Below, in pieces: positions 52,914-62,568 of a stretch of DNA of 64,000 nucleotides. The notes beneath the pieces are model-generated. The model was not told the DNA's origin. It did no database searches and worked only from the letters and a program-made list of their open reading frames with translations. Position numbers and translations under genes: made by a program. The stretch spans positions 1,550,001 through 1,614,000 of the forward strand of contig NZ_CP012590.1 in the NCBI RefSeq assembly GCF_001278845.1, written 5' to 3'. The stretch's first letter is position 1. Every line of letters begins with the position of its first letter. This DNA comes from Actinomyces sp. oral taxon 414 (GTDB taxonomy: Bacteria; Actinomycetota; Actinomycetes; Actinomycetales; Actinomycetaceae).

Positions 52914-54188
52914 ATGAGCACAACCCTGTTCGTCGTCACCGTCGTGGTCGTCACGGCGTTGATCTTCGACTTCACCAACGGCTTCCACGACTCCTCCAAC
53001 GCCATGGCGACCTCCGTGGCCACCGGGGCCTTCACCCCCAGGCGCGCGGTGCTGGTCGCGGCGGTCCTCAATATCGTCGGGGCCACCCTGTCCACCGAGG
53101 TCGCCAAGACGATCTCGGGGGGCATGTTCGACGACGCCCTCATCCAGGCGGCCCCCGCCATGGTCTTCGCCGGCCTGGCCGGAGCCATCCTGTGGAACCT
53201 GGCGACCTGGCTCTTCGGCCTGCCGTCCTCCTCGTCCCACGCCCTGTTCGGCGGGCTCATCGGCGCCGTGCTGGTGGCTGCGGGCCTGGAGGGAGTGCGC
53301 TGGGGGACCGTGGTGTCCAAGATCATTCTGCCCGCCTTCATCGCCCCGGCCGTCGCCGGGCTGGCGGCCGCGGCGGCGACCTGGGTCGCCTACCGCGTCG
53401 CCCGCCCCGCCGACCGCCGCACCCAGGCGGTCTTCCGCGCCGGCCAGCGCGTCACCGCCTCCATGGTGGCCCTGGCCCACGGCACCTCCGACGGTCAGAA
53501 GACCATGGGCGTGATCACCCTGGTCCTCATCGCCGCCGGCTACCAGGCCCCCGGCACCCCCCCGCAGTGGTGGGTGATCGCGGCCGCGGGGCTGGCCATC
53601 GGCCTGGGCACCTACTCGGGCGGCTGGCGCATCATGCGCACCATGGGCAAGGGCCTGGTCCACGTCGACCCGCCCCAGGGCCTGGCCGCCGAGACCGCCT
53701 CGACCGTGGCCATCCTGGCCTCCTCGCACCTGGGGTTCGCGCTGTCGACCACCCACATCTGCACCGGCTCGATCCTGGGGTCGGGGGTGGGCCGCGGCTC
53801 CAAGGTCTCCTGGGGCACCTTCGGCCGCATGGGCGTGGCCTGGCTCATCACCCTGCCGTGCGCCGCCGTCGTGGGCGCGCTCACCTCCTACGTGGCGGTG
53901 CGCGGCGGCGTCGCCGGCACCGTCGTGGTCATTATCGCCCTGGCCGTGGGCGCCCTGCTCATTATCCGCCAGGCCAACCACAACAAGGTCGACTTCTCCA
54001 ACGTCAACGACGCCCACGAGGTCGTCGTGGCCAAGCGGACCGACCCGGACCTGGGCCGCCCGCCGCGCACCCTGCAGGAGGTCAAGGCCGAGTTCGCCAC
54101 CGCTCCGGGCCTGGCCGTCACCTCCCCGGCGCCCGTGCCCTCGACCTCCGCCACCGCCCGCCGCTCGCAGAGGGAGCACGTGGCATGA
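52914..54188 (+). CDS. pit: Inorganic phosphate transporter, PiT family
   Basis: The 424-residue membrane protein has about ten hydrophobic segments and the PiT repeats FTNGFHDSSNAMATSVATGA near the start and VALAHGTSDGQKTMGVITLV in the middle. It takes up phosphate with protons or sodium as divalent metal complexes. The 7-C run at 53556-53563 inside the gene leaves the frame intact, a useful control for the frameshifts in the Rhs region. The stop overlaps the next ATG (ATGA). Confidence 0.93.
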   Translation: MSTTLFVVTVVVVTALIFDFTNGFHDSSNAMATSVATGAFTPRRAVLVAAVLNIVGATLSTEVAKTISGGMFDDALIQAAPAMVFAGLAGAILWNLATWLFGLPSSSSHALFGGLIGAVLVAAGLEGVRWGTVVSKIILPAFIAPAVAGLAAAAATWVAYRVARPADRRTQAVFRAGQRVTASMVALAHGTSDGQKTMGVITLVLIAAGYQAPGTPPQWWVIAAAGLAIGLGTYSGGWRIMRTMGKGLVHVDPPQGLAAETASTVAILASSHLGFALSTTHICTGSILGSGVGRGSKVSWGTFGRMGVAWLITLPCAAVVGALTSYVAVRGGVAGTVVVIIALAVGALLIIRQANHNKVDFSNVNDAHEVVVAKRTDPDLGRPPRTLQEVKAEFATAPGLAVTSPAPVPSTSATARRSQREHVA

Positions 54189-54430
54189 GCGGCCTGCACG
54201 TCGACTGGGCCTCCCTGGCGCTGGTGACGGTGGTGACCGTGAGCGTGACCGCCCTGGTCATCCTGATCGTCTCCCTGGCCGCGCGCATGCTCGGCGAGGT
54301 CCGCCTCAAGCGCGAGGCCGGCCGGGCGCAGGGCCTGCACGCCGCGGAGGTCGCCGCCGGGTTCTTCCTGGCCCTCACCGCGGGGATCGTGCTGTTCGGG
54401 CTGTGGCTCATCGTGCCCTACTTCCACTGA
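54185..54430 (+). CDS. Small two-span membrane protein coupled to pit
   Basis: The 81 residues have two hydrophobic segments (LALVTVVTVSVTALVILIVS and FFLALTAGIVLFGLWLIVPY) separated by a basic loop RMLGEVRLKREAGRAQG. It overlaps the pit stop by 4 bases, so both are made together. It is a common small companion of actinobacterial PiT transporters, and I know no biochemical role. Confidence 0.8.
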   Translation: MSGLHVDWASLALVTVVTVSVTALVILIVSLAARMLGEVRLKREAGRAQGLHAAEVAAGFFLALTAGIVLFGLWLIVPYFH

Positions 54431-54507
54431 CGCGCCCGGCGGCGCCGGAGCCAATTGCCCCCGCCATTGGGCCCCGCGCCCGACCCGGGCCCTGTTAGTC
54501 TCGCGGC

Positions 54508-56046
54508 ATGACTGAGGACCTGCGGGCACTGGCCGACGACGCGATCGCCTCTTCCCGGGCGGGGGAGGACCCCGACTACCCGCTCGTGCACGTCGCCCCG
54601 CCCGTGGGCCGGCTCAACGACCCCAACGGGCTGCTCGTCGACGCCGGGACCTACCACGCCTTCTACCAGTTCACCCCCCTGCACGGGACCCGCCGCCTGG
54701 TCTACTGGGGCCACTCCAGCTCCACGGACCTGCTGCACTGGCGCCACCGCGGACTGGCCGTCGTCCCGGACAGCCCCTACGACGCCTCGGGCGCCTACTC
54801 CGGCAGCGCCCTCGTCCTAACCGGGGCGGAGGCCGGGGCGGCCCCGGCTCGGGCCCCCTACCAGCTGTTCTACACGGGCAATCTCAAGGACCCCGTCACC
54901 GACGAGCGCACGGCCAGCCAGTGCCTGGTCACCTCCGCGGACCTGGACGACTTCGCCAAGTGGCCCGCCAACCCGCTCATCGCCGACCACGCCCCCGGTT
55001 ACACCGCCCACTACCGCGACCCGCAGGTGTCGCGCGACCCCGAGCGCCCCGGCGCCTACCGCATGTTCATTGGCGCCCAGCGTGCCGACGAGACGGGCGC
55101 GGCCGTGCTCTACCGCTCGCGCGACCTGCTGACCTGGGACCTGGCCGGGGAGATCACCTTCCCCGACGCCGGCGGGGCCCTGGACGACTTCGGCTTCATG
55201 TGGGAGTGCCCGGGCCTGGTGACCCTGACCGATGAGGTCACCGGGCGCGAGCGCGACGTGCTCATCTGGTGCCCCCAGGGCGCCCGGCCGGAGGGGGCCG
55301 AGGGCTATGAGAACGTCTTCCCCTGCGTCTACGCCGTCGGGCGCCTGGTGGGCACCGAGCTGCGCGAGTGCGACGGCACCGTGCGCGAGGTCGACCGGGG
55401 TTTCGAGTTCTACGCCCCGCAGGCCTTCGCCCGCCGCCCCGGCGAGCCCGGGCCCGTGCTGCTGACCGGGTGGGCCGGCAACGCCGGCCAGGACGACCAG
55501 CCCTCCATCGCCACCGGCGGCTGGGTCCACGCCCTGACCGCGCCGCGCGCCCTGTCCCTGCGCGACGGGCGCCTCATCCAGCGCCCCGCCCCCGCCCTGC
55601 CCGACTCGGCCCCGGCACTGGGCGCCACCGGCTCGCGCCCGGCCGGCGCCGCCCGTCTGGGCGAGCTCGACGGCCACCGCTCCTGGCACCTGGTCATGGA
55701 CATCGAGGAGCTGGGGGAGGGCGCCTGGGTGGGACTGCGCATCGGCGACGACTCCTGCTTCGTGTCGCTGTGCCTGCGCCGCACGGACGCGGGCCCGCAA
55801 CTGGTCGTGGACCGCTCCGCCTCGCGCTACGCCCGCCACGGCGCCCGGCGCACGGTCGGTGTGCCCGCCGCGGCGGCCGGGCGCCTGGAGGTCCTCCACG
55901 ACCGCTCCATCACGGAGATCTTCGTAGGCGACGGCGACCTCGCCTTCACCCTGCGCAGCTTCGTGGCGCCCGACTCCACCGGCGCCGTCCTGGTGGCCGA
56001 CGGGCCGGTGCGCCTGGGCCCGGTCGCGGCCGTCCACTTCGACTGA
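54508..56046 (+). CDS. scrB: Sucrose-6-phosphate hydrolase, GH32
   Basis: The 512 residues carry the GH32 signatures: nucleophile in RLNDPNGLLVD, YRDPQV, and the acid-base Glu in GFMWECPGLVTL. An N-terminal beta-propeller (1-330) and a C-terminal beta-sandwich are of normal size. No signal peptide is present, so the enzyme is cytosolic and suits PTS-imported sucrose-6-phosphate. It lies just before the PTS gene and the LacI regulator. The 249-base spacer before the PTS gene may contain the operator. Confidence 0.92.
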   Translation: MTEDLRALADDAIASSRAGEDPDYPLVHVAPPVGRLNDPNGLLVDAGTYHAFYQFTPLHGTRRLVYWGHSSSTDLLHWRHRGLAVVPDSPYDASGAYSGSALVLTGAEAGAAPARAPYQLFYTGNLKDPVTDERTASQCLVTSADLDDFAKWPANPLIADHAPGYTAHYRDPQVSRDPERPGAYRMFIGAQRADETGAAVLYRSRDLLTWDLAGEITFPDAGGALDDFGFMWECPGLVTLTDEVTGRERDVLIWCPQGARPEGAEGYENVFPCVYAVGRLVGTELRECDGTVREVDRGFEFYAPQAFARRPGEPGPVLLTGWAGNAGQDDQPSIATGGWVHALTAPRALSLRDGRLIQRPAPALPDSAPALGATGSRPAGAARLGELDGHRSWHLVMDIEELGEGAWVGLRIGDDSCFVSLCLRRTDAGPQLVVDRSASRYARHGARRTVGVPAAAAGRLEVLHDRSITEIFVGDGDLAFTLRSFVAPDSTGAVLVADGPVRLGPVAAVHFD

Positions 56047-56294
56047 GCCGTCCACGTCGAGGGGCGCCGGCGGCCGACTGAGCGCGGCCTGTGAGCCCCG
56101 TGTGGCCGCACGGATCCGCGGCCGCGACACGCCGGGCAGGCGGCTCCACCCCTTGCTGACGGCGGGTGACCGCGGTAATGTGACCATCGTTTGACACAGG
56201 CCTGGACGCCCGGCAGCCGCAGCCGGTCCCCGCGTCGAGGATCACCGTCGTGCTCAGCGTCGAGCGGACAGGCCCCAGAGAAAGGAAAGCCCGG

Positions 56295-58379
56295 GTGGCA
56301 ATGGATCACGCCCGAGTGGCGAAGGACGTCATCGGCTATGTCGGTGGCGCGGACAACATCACGGCGGCGGCGCACTGCGCCACCCGCCTGCGCCTGGTCC
56401 TGGCGGACCTGGACAAAGTCGACCAGAAGGCGCTCGACAAGGACCCCGACCTGAAGGGGACCTTCGTCGCCGGGGGCATGTTCCAGATCATCGTCGGCCC
56501 CGGCGACGTCGACATCGTCTTCGACGAGATGGTCAAGACCGGCGGGGTCAAGGAGGTCTCCAAGGACGAGGCCAAGCAGGAGGCCGCCAAGAGCGGCAAC
56601 CTCTTCTCCCGCTTCATTAAGATGATCGCGGACATCTTCGTCCCGATCCTGCCCGCCCTCATCGCCGGCGGCCTCATGATGGCCCTGCACAACGTGCTCT
56701 CGGCCGAGGGCCTGTTCGGCTCCCAGTCGCTCGTCCAGCGCTGGTCCTGGTTGGCCGACTACGACGAACTCATCAATATGGTCTCGGCGGCGGCCTTCGC
56801 CTTCCTGCCCATCCTGGTGGGCTTCTCCGCCACCAAGCGCTTCGGCGGCAACGTCTACCTGGGCGGGGCCATGGGCGCCGCCATGGTCTCCACCTCCCTG
56901 CTCAGCGCCTACAACATGGCCGACAACGCCGCGGCCAGCAACTTCTGGCTGTACCAGGGCATCGGGACCAAGTGCTCGCTCACCGACGGCGCCTGCATCG
57001 CCGGCCTGCTGGCCGACGGGTCCATCCCGGCCGCCGACTCGTGGACCCTGTTCGGCCTGCACGTGGACAAGATCGGCTACCAGGCCATGGTCATCCCCGT
57101 CATCTGCATGGCCTTCATGCTGGCCACCATTGAGAAGTGGCTCCACAAGCGGCTGTCGGGCACGGCCGACTTCCTGCTCACCCCGCTCATCACCATCCTG
57201 CTCACCGGCTTCCTCACCTTCGTCGTCGTCGGCCCCATCACCCGCGTACTGTCGGTGTGGATCACCGACGGCCTGAACTGGACCTACAACACCCTGGGCG
57301 CCGTGGGCGGCCTGCTCTTCGGACTGTTCTACTCCCCGATCGTGGTCACCGGCCTGCACCAGTCCTTCCCCGCCGTGGAGATCCCGCTGCTGCCGGCCAA
57401 CGGCGGCGCGGGCGACTTCATCTTCCCCATCGCCTCCATGGCCAATGTCGCCCAGGGCGCCGTGGCCCTGGCGGTCTTCTTCAACACCCGCGACGCCAAG
57501 ATGAAGGGCCTGGCCGGGGCCGGAGGCGCCTCCGCCGTCTTCGGCATCACCGAGCCCGCCATCTTCGGCGTCAACCTGCGCCTGCGCTGGCCCTTCTTCA
57601 TCGGCATGGGCGCGGCGGCCATTAGCGCCGCCGGCGTGGCCCTGCTCAATGTGCGCGGCCAGGCCCTGGGCGCCGCCGGCTTCGTCGGCTTCGTGTCCAT
57701 CCGCCCCGACGACATCGTCAAGTACGTCCTGCTGGAGGCGCTCAGCTTCATCATCGCCTTCGGCGCCGCCTTCGCCTACGCGCGCACGCCCAAGGGCCGG
57801 GCCTCACTGGCCGGCGACGAGGACGAGGCCGCCCTGGAGGCCGCCATCACCGCCGAGCGCGCCGCGGCCGCCCAGAACCCCACCCTCGTCGCCGCCCCCA
57901 TTAAGGGCCGCGCCGTGCCGCTGAGCGAGGTCGAGGACAAGATCTTCTCCTCGGGCATGCTCGGCCCCGGCCTGGCCATCGCCCCCGACTCCGGCCCCGT
58001 GGTCAGCCCCGTCGACGGCGAGGTCCTTGTCGCCTTCGAAACCGGCCACGCCTACGGCATCCGCGCGGCCTCCGGCGTCGAACTGCTCATCCACGTGGGC
58101 ATGGACACCGTCAACCTCAAGGGCGAACACTTCACCCCGCGCGTCAAGCAGCACGACAAGGTCCGCCGCGGCCAGACGCTCGTGGAGGTCGACTGGAAGG
58201 CGATCGAGGCCGCCGGCTACAAGACGGTCACCCCCGTCGTCGTGTCCAACGCCCCCGCCTTCGGCCCCCTGACCGACGAGCACACCGGCGAGGTCGAACG
58301 CGGAGACGACCTCTTCACCGTCGAACCCGCCCCCGCCAAGGAGGAGGCGGCCAAGGAAGAGGCGGCCGCCACCTCCTGA
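56295..58379 (+). CDS. scrA: Sucrose-type PTS transporter EIIBCA
   Basis: The 694 residues start at GTG 56295 after AGAAAGGAAAG; ATG 56301 is equally possible. EIIB at 1-90 has the phosphorylated Cys in AAAHCATRLRLVLADLDKVD. EIIC at 105-480 has about ten membrane segments and MVSAAAFAFLPILVGFSATK. EIIA at 560-690 has the active His in GVELLIHVGMDTVNLKGEHF. Such BCA fusions import and phosphorylate sucrose or beta-glucosides; the adjacent GH32 enzyme favours sucrose. Strong convergent hairpin terminator at 58390-58419 follows. Confidence 0.9.
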   Translation: MAMDHARVAKDVIGYVGGADNITAAAHCATRLRLVLADLDKVDQKALDKDPDLKGTFVAGGMFQIIVGPGDVDIVFDEMVKTGGVKEVSKDEAKQEAAKSGNLFSRFIKMIADIFVPILPALIAGGLMMALHNVLSAEGLFGSQSLVQRWSWLADYDELINMVSAAAFAFLPILVGFSATKRFGGNVYLGGAMGAAMVSTSLLSAYNMADNAAASNFWLYQGIGTKCSLTDGACIAGLLADGSIPAADSWTLFGLHVDKIGYQAMVIPVICMAFMLATIEKWLHKRLSGTADFLLTPLITILLTGFLTFVVVGPITRVLSVWITDGLNWTYNTLGAVGGLLFGLFYSPIVVTGLHQSFPAVEIPLLPANGGAGDFIFPIASMANVAQGAVALAVFFNTRDAKMKGLAGAGGASAVFGITEPAIFGVNLRLRWPFFIGMGAAAISAAGVALLNVRGQALGAAGFVGFVSIRPDDIVKYVLLEALSFIIAFGAAFAYARTPKGRASLAGDEDEAALEAAITAERAAAAQNPTLVAAPIKGRAVPLSEVEDKIFSSGMLGPGLAIAPDSGPVVSPVDGEVLVAFETGHAYGIRAASGVELLIHVGMDTVNLKGEHFTPRVKQHDKVRRGQTLVEVDWKAIEAAGYKTVTPVVVSNAPAFGPLTDEHTGEVERGDDLFTVEPAPAKEEAAKEEAAATS

Positions 58380-58389
58380 CCCCGCGCCC

Positions 58390-58419
58390 GGTGGTCCGCC
58401 CCCGCGAGGGCGGACCACC
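58390..58419. terminator. Bidirectional terminator between PTS and LacI genes
   Basis: GGTGGTCCGCCC (58390-58401) and GGGCGGACCACC (58408-58419) form a perfect 12-bp stem with a 6-base loop. It lies between convergent stops and can serve both. Confidence 0.85.
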
Positions 58420-58448
58420 ACCGGGGCGAACGCGGCGCACCACCATAA

Positions 58449-59459
58449 TCAGGTGGTGCGACCCACCACCAGCTCTCCCGGCAACTCGACGACCCGCTCC
58501 AACGCAGCGCGCGGATCCTCCCCGGCGGCGGTGGCCTCGATCTGATCCATCAGCGAGGCCACCGCCGCCCGGGCAATGGCGGCAATGGGCTGACGAACCG
58601 TCGTCAACCCCGGCAGGACCCGGCGCACGGCCAGCGTCCCGTCGAAACCGACCACCTTGAAATCCTCGGGCACCCGCAGACCCCGCCCGCGCGCCCACTC
58701 CAGGACCTCGGCGGCACTGAGATCATCAGTGGCGAAAACGGCGTCGACCCGATCCGCCACCGGATCCAGACGATCGGCCACCGCCGCCGCCCGCAACAGC
58801 ACGGGGGTATGGAAATCCACCGTCAGAACCACCGGCTCCACGCCCGCGCCCCCCACCGCATCACGGTAACCCGCCTCGCGACGGTTGCGGACCCCGGTGC
58901 GGGAGGTCAACAGGGCCGGGCGGCGGGCCCCGCGCTCCAGAAGATGACCGGTCGCCGCCCGCCCACCCGCCTCATTGGCGCAGCGCACATTGGGAATGCC
59001 GGGGGACAGGTCCCGGTCCACCGCCACCAGCGGCATGCGGATGGCGCCGTACTCGGGCAGATCCTCGTCATTGTGGGCCCCCGAGACGATCCCGTCGACC
59101 CGGTGGGAGACCAGCAGGTCGAGGTATTCGCGCTCGCGGTCGGCCCGCCCCATCGAATTGCACACGAGGATCCGGTAGCCGTGGACGGCCAGGGCGTCCT
59201 CGAGCTCGGCGGCGAGCTCGCCGAAGAAGGGCAGGGCCACGGTGGGCACGATGACGCCGACGGTCCGGGTGGACTTGCCGTGCAGGGCGCGGGCGAGCTG
59301 GTTGGGACGGTAGCCCAGCTCCTTGATCGCCGCGGCCACCCGGTCCTTGGTGGCCTGGCTGAGGTAGCCGCGGTTGTTGAGCACGCGCGAGACCGTGGTC
59401 AGGGACACGCCTGCGGCCCGGGCGACGTCGGCGAGCGTTGGCTCGTGGGGCTGCGGCAC
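58449..59459 (-). CDS. scrR: LacI-family repressor of the sucrose genes
   Basis: The 336 residues have a helix-turn-helix TLADVARAAGVSLTTVSRVL NNRG, hinge RPNQLARALHGKSTRTVGVI and a periplasmic-binding-like sugar domain. The family's conserved block VRQPIAAIARAAVASLMDQI is near the end. The gene faces the sucrose PTS across a terminator, so it most likely represses scrB-scrA. The ligand would be a sucrose-derived phosphate or fructose phosphate. Confidence 0.88.
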   Translation of the reverse strand: MPQPHEPTLADVARAAGVSLTTVSRVLNNRGYLSQATKDRVAAAIKELGYRPNQLARALHGKSTRTVGVIVPTVALPFFGELAAELEDALAVHGYRILVCNSMGRADREREYLDLLVSHRVDGIVSGAHNDEDLPEYGAIRMPLVAVDRDLSPGIPNVRCANEAGGRAATGHLLERGARRPALLTSRTGVRNRREAGYRDAVGGAGVEPVVLTVDFHTPVLLRAAAVADRLDPVADRVDAVFATDDLSAAEVLEWARGRGLRVPEDFKVVGFDGTLAVRRVLPGLTTVRQPIAAIARAAVASLMDQIEATAAGEDPRAALERVVELPGELVVGRTT

Positions 59460-59529
59460 GAAAGACCTCCTCGGACGCGGGGCTGAATCGGACCAACTCT
59501 ATCCCGGCGGCCGGGGACCGGCGCCGCTC

Positions 59530-60174
59530 TCAGGCCGGCACCGGTCCCCGGCCGCACAGCGACGGGGCGACGCGCCGGTAGACCCCGATCATGGCGCGGG
59601 CGATGGCGGCGTGCCCGGCGTCGTCGGGGTGGATGCCGTCCGCGGCGAGCCTGGCGGCGGCGCCGGCCACAGCCCTGGTGGCGGCGTCGGAGGAGCTCAG
59701 GCCCAGCTCGGTGGCCCGCTCGTGGATCAGGCGCCGCACGACGGCGAAGCGCGGGCCGACGTCGAGGCCCGGGAAGTAGGGGGCGACGACCACGGGCACG
59801 CCGCGCAGCCTGTGCGCGAGGAACTCCAGGTCGTGGCAGACAGCCCGCCTGACCAGGTCGAGGTGGGAGGGCAGGACGGCGGCGTCGTTCAGGCCCAAGC
59901 ACACGGTGAGCACGTCGGGCTCGGCGCGCACCGCCGTCTCCAGCCAGGTCGAGTCCCGACACGAGGGGGAGCGCCCGCCCCCGGGCAGGTGCCCGCCGCG
60001 CCGGACGAAGAACCCCATGCCGTCGGCGGCGAGGTTCACCTCGCGCCAGCGCAGGTGCTCGCACACCAGGGAGGTCCAGCGGTTGCGCGGATGGCTCAGC
60101 GATCGCCAGCCGGTGGTGACGCAGTCGCCGAGGAAAACGGCGGTGGGGAAGGGGGAGCGCGGGGCGGTGGGCAC
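59530..60174 (-). CDS. SGNH-type hydrolase with Cys in place of the nucleophile Ser
   Basis: The 214 residues fit the SGNH/GDSL plan: block I TAVFLGDCVTTGWRSL, where GDS is GDC; a Gly-Asn-type block VLTVCLGLNDAAVL; and block V DGIHPDDAGHAAIARAM. The usual Ser nucleophile is replaced by Cys, so esterase or lipase activity may be lost or become thioesterase-like. No signal peptide. It stands alone next to the LacI gene. Confidence 0.75.
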   Translation of the reverse strand: MPTAPRSPFPTAVFLGDCVTTGWRSLSHPRNRWTSLVCEHLRWREVNLAADGMGFFVRRGGHLPGGGRSPSCRDSTWLETAVRAEPDVLTVCLGLNDAAVLPSHLDLVRRAVCHDLEFLAHRLRGVPVVVAPYFPGLDVGPRFAVVRRLIHERATELGLSSSDAATRAVAGAAARLAADGIHPDDAGHAAIARAMIGVYRRVAPSLCGRGPVPA

Positions 60175-60266
60175 GTACCGACCTTAGCGGAGCCCGGTGC
60201 GTGCGCCCAGCCGATTCACAGGCTTCGCCGGGCGGAGGTTGAGGGCGGGATTATAACGTCCGCATC

Positions 60267-60599
60267 ATGGATGCGCCCGAGATGAACAGGACCCGCTACA
60301 TCGACGAGTCGGGCAGGCCCGTGTCCGGGCCGGCGGCGGGTGCGGACTGGGAGGCCGGGGCGCCGGCCGTCTCCCCGACGACGCTGCTCGCCCCGCTGTG
60401 GTGCACCGGCGTGCTCGTGGGCGCCGTGCTCAGCGTCGTGGGGCTGCTCATGCTGCTGGCCAAGGGGTTGGCGGCCGTGGTGCTCTGGCCGCTGGGCACG
60501 CTCACCACCATTCTGGGCGGCACTCTGGTGTGGGCGACGCTCAGCGCCCAGCGCGCGGCGCGGCGCCTGACGCGGCAGATGAGCCTGCAGGGCCCCTGA
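60267..60599 (+). CDS. Small two-span membrane protein
   Basis: The 110 residues have an acidic start (MDAPEMNRTRYIDESGRPVS) and two hydrophobic segments near 38-62 (LLAPLWCTGVLVGAVLSVVG) and 66-92 (LAAVVLWPLGTLTTILGGTL). A basic tail follows (SAQRAARRLTRQM). No family is recognised. It is transcribed opposite to its neighbours. Confidence 0.6.
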   Translation: MDAPEMNRTRYIDESGRPVSGPAAGADWEAGAPAVSPTTLLAPLWCTGVLVGAVLSVVGLLMLLAKGLAAVVLWPLGTLTTILGGTLVWATLSAQRAARRLTRQMSLQGP

Positions 60600-60613
60600 G
60601 CGCGCGCCCCGGG

Positions 60614-61303
60614 TCACCTGGGCGCCAGGACGCCGTCGTGCATGACCAGCACCCGGTCGCACACCGGCAGGAGGCGCTCGTCGTGGGTGACCATGACGGC
60701 GGCCTTGCCCAGCTCGTGGGTCTGGTCGGCCAGCAGGCGGGCCACCTCCCGGGCCCGGCGGGTGTCCAGGGCGGCGGTGGGCTCGTCGGCCAGGACGATG
60801 TCGGGGTCGTGGTAGAGGGCCACGGCGATGGCGGCGCGCTGGCGCTCCCCGCCCGACAGGTCCGCGGGGTAGGCGCGGGCGCGCCGGGAGATGCCCAGGT
60901 CCTCCAGGAGGCGGTCGCGCCTGCGGGGGTCGGCCCGGGTGCGGGCCGCGGCGTCGTGGAGGGCGAACTGGTCGTTGAGCCTGAGGAAGGGGACCAGCCC
61001 CGAGGCCTGGAGGACGAAGCCGATGCGGCGCAGGCGCAGGTCGGCCCGGCGCCGCTCGGGCAGCGCGGAGAAGGGCTCGCCCGAGATGGTCACGGTTCCG
61101 CCCGTGGGGCTGCGCAGGCCGCCCATGATGGTCAGGAGCGTGGACTTGCCCGAGCCGGAGGGGCCCAGGATCCCCACCAGCTCGCCGCGGCGGAGCTCGA
61201 AGTCGGTGCTGCGCAGCGCGTGGACGGTCTCGCCGCCCTGCCGGTAGTCCCTGGACACGCGCTCCAGTCTCATCGCCGGGGGCCCGGCCTTCCCGGCGCT
61301 CAC
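60614..61303 (-). CDS. ABC transporter ATPase (LolD/MacB type)
   Basis: The 229 residues start at GTG 61303, which overlaps the permease stop (GTGA); ATG 61273 is a later option. Walker A is GILGPSGSGKSTLLTIMGGL; signature LSGGERQRAAIAVALYHDPD; Walker B IVLADEPTAALD; H-loop VMVTHDERLLPVCD. It pairs with the FtsX-type permease upstream. Such pairs export lipids, peptides or act as mechanotransmitters. Confidence 0.9.
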   Translation of the reverse strand: MSAGKAGPPAMRLERVSRDYRQGGETVHALRSTDFELRRGELVGILGPSGSGKSTLLTIMGGLRSPTGGTVTISGEPFSALPERRRADLRLRRIGFVLQASGLVPFLRLNDQFALHDAAARTRADPRRRDRLLEDLGISRRARAYPADLSGGERQRAAIAVALYHDPDIVLADEPTAALDTRRAREVARLLADQTHELGKAAVMVTHDERLLPVCDRVLVMHDGVLAPR

Positions 61304-62409
61304 GAGACGGCCTCCACCGGGTCGATGCGGGCGACCGCCCGCACGGAGATGAGGCCGCCCGCGACCGACACGGCGACGAAGGCGATCGAGATGAGGGCGT
61401 AGAGGGGGCCGGAGGAGCGGAACGGGACGGTGCCGGGCAGGAACAGGGAGGTGCCCAGGGCCAGGAGCGAGCCGATCGCGATGCCGGCGCCCGACAGCAC
61501 CAGGGTCTGCGCGCAGCCGGAACCGGCGAGGTAACTGGTCGGCACGCCGCGCGCCTTGAGGATCCCGATCACCGGCCGCTTCTGCAGGGTCAGGACGTAG
61601 ATGAAGATCCCCAGGACCGTGGAGGCGATGAGGACCAGGGAGCCGATCATGAGGCTGAAGGTGAGGATCTGCGCCCAGTAGCCGGGCAGGGAGCGGATGA
61701 TCTGCTCGCTGGTGAAGATGCTCAGCCCGGCGTCGCGGGCCCGCTTGAGCGCGTCGGCGTCGGCGCTCAGATCCGCCCCGTAGACGATGGCCGAGGCCGC
61801 GGGCGGCGGGGCGGTGGGGGCGTGACGGCGCAGCGCGTCGGCGTCCAGGGTCACCACGGGGGCCGCCTGGAAGGTGGTGTCGCGGGTGAAGCCCACGATC
61901 GTCCAGTCGTGGTCGGAGCCGAGCAGGCGGATGGTGTCGCCGGCGTCCAGTCCCTCGGCCCTCAGGGACTCGTCCGCGAGGACCTCGCGGTCGGGGTCCG
62001 AGATGGCCCGCCCGCCGGTCACGGCGGGGACGAGCCCGCCGTCCGGGTCGACGCCGAAGACGAAGACGTCGTCGCGCAGGACGCCGTCGCCGTCGTCCGC
62101 CGTCGCGGCCTGGGCCACGGCAGGGGCGCTGATCAGGGTCGCGGCGGTGGTGCCGCGGCTGCCGGCCAGCTCCCGGGCGGCGTCGACCTGCTCGTCGCTC
62201 AGGCGCGAGGCGGGGATGCTCTCGTTGGAGGCGTCGGTGACGACAATGCTCCCGGCGCCCCACCCGTCGATCCCGGCGCGGTAGAGGTGTGCCAGGCCCA
62301 TGGCCAGCGAGGCCAGGAAGAAGGCGAGGTAGGCGACCAGTGCGACGACCGAGACGATGAGTGCGAACCTGAGCGGTTCGTGGCGGATCTCGCGCAGCGC
62401 GAGGAACAT
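61300..62409 (-). CDS. FtsX-like ABC permease
   Basis: The 369 residues have an N-terminal membrane segment (FALIVSVVALVAYLAFFLAS), a large outer domain of about 200 residues, and three C-terminal segments (LTFSLMIGSLVLIASTVLGI, TLVLSGAGIAIGSLLALGTS, IAFVAVSVAGGLISVRAVAR). The ending RAVARIDPVEAVS is typical of the MacB/FtsX class. It is first in the two-gene operon with the ATPase. Confidence 0.9.
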   Translation of the reverse strand: MFLALREIRHEPLRFALIVSVVALVAYLAFFLASLAMGLAHLYRAGIDGWGAGSIVVTDASNESIPASRLSDEQVDAARELAGSRGTTAATLISAPAVAQAATADDGDGVLRDDVFVFGVDPDGGLVPAVTGGRAISDPDREVLADESLRAEGLDAGDTIRLLGSDHDWTIVGFTRDTTFQAAPVVTLDADALRRHAPTAPPPAASAIVYGADLSADADALKRARDAGLSIFTSEQIIRSLPGYWAQILTFSLMIGSLVLIASTVLGIFIYVLTLQKRPVIGILKARGVPTSYLAGSGCAQTLVLSGAGIAIGSLLALGTSLFLPGTVPFRSSGPLYALISIAFVAVSVAGGLISVRAVARIDPVEAVS

Positions 62410-62568
62410 CGGGCTCCCTGAGGTGTGGACGTGCGCGCCAGCCGGCGCGCACGGGCCAGCCTACACGGGCCGCCCGGGCCGGGACGGGGGCCGCGGGAGA
62501 GATGCGTCGCGCTCCCCTAAAATGTCATAATGTCCCTTATCGGATGCATGTGTGTGCGGAGCGCAGCC

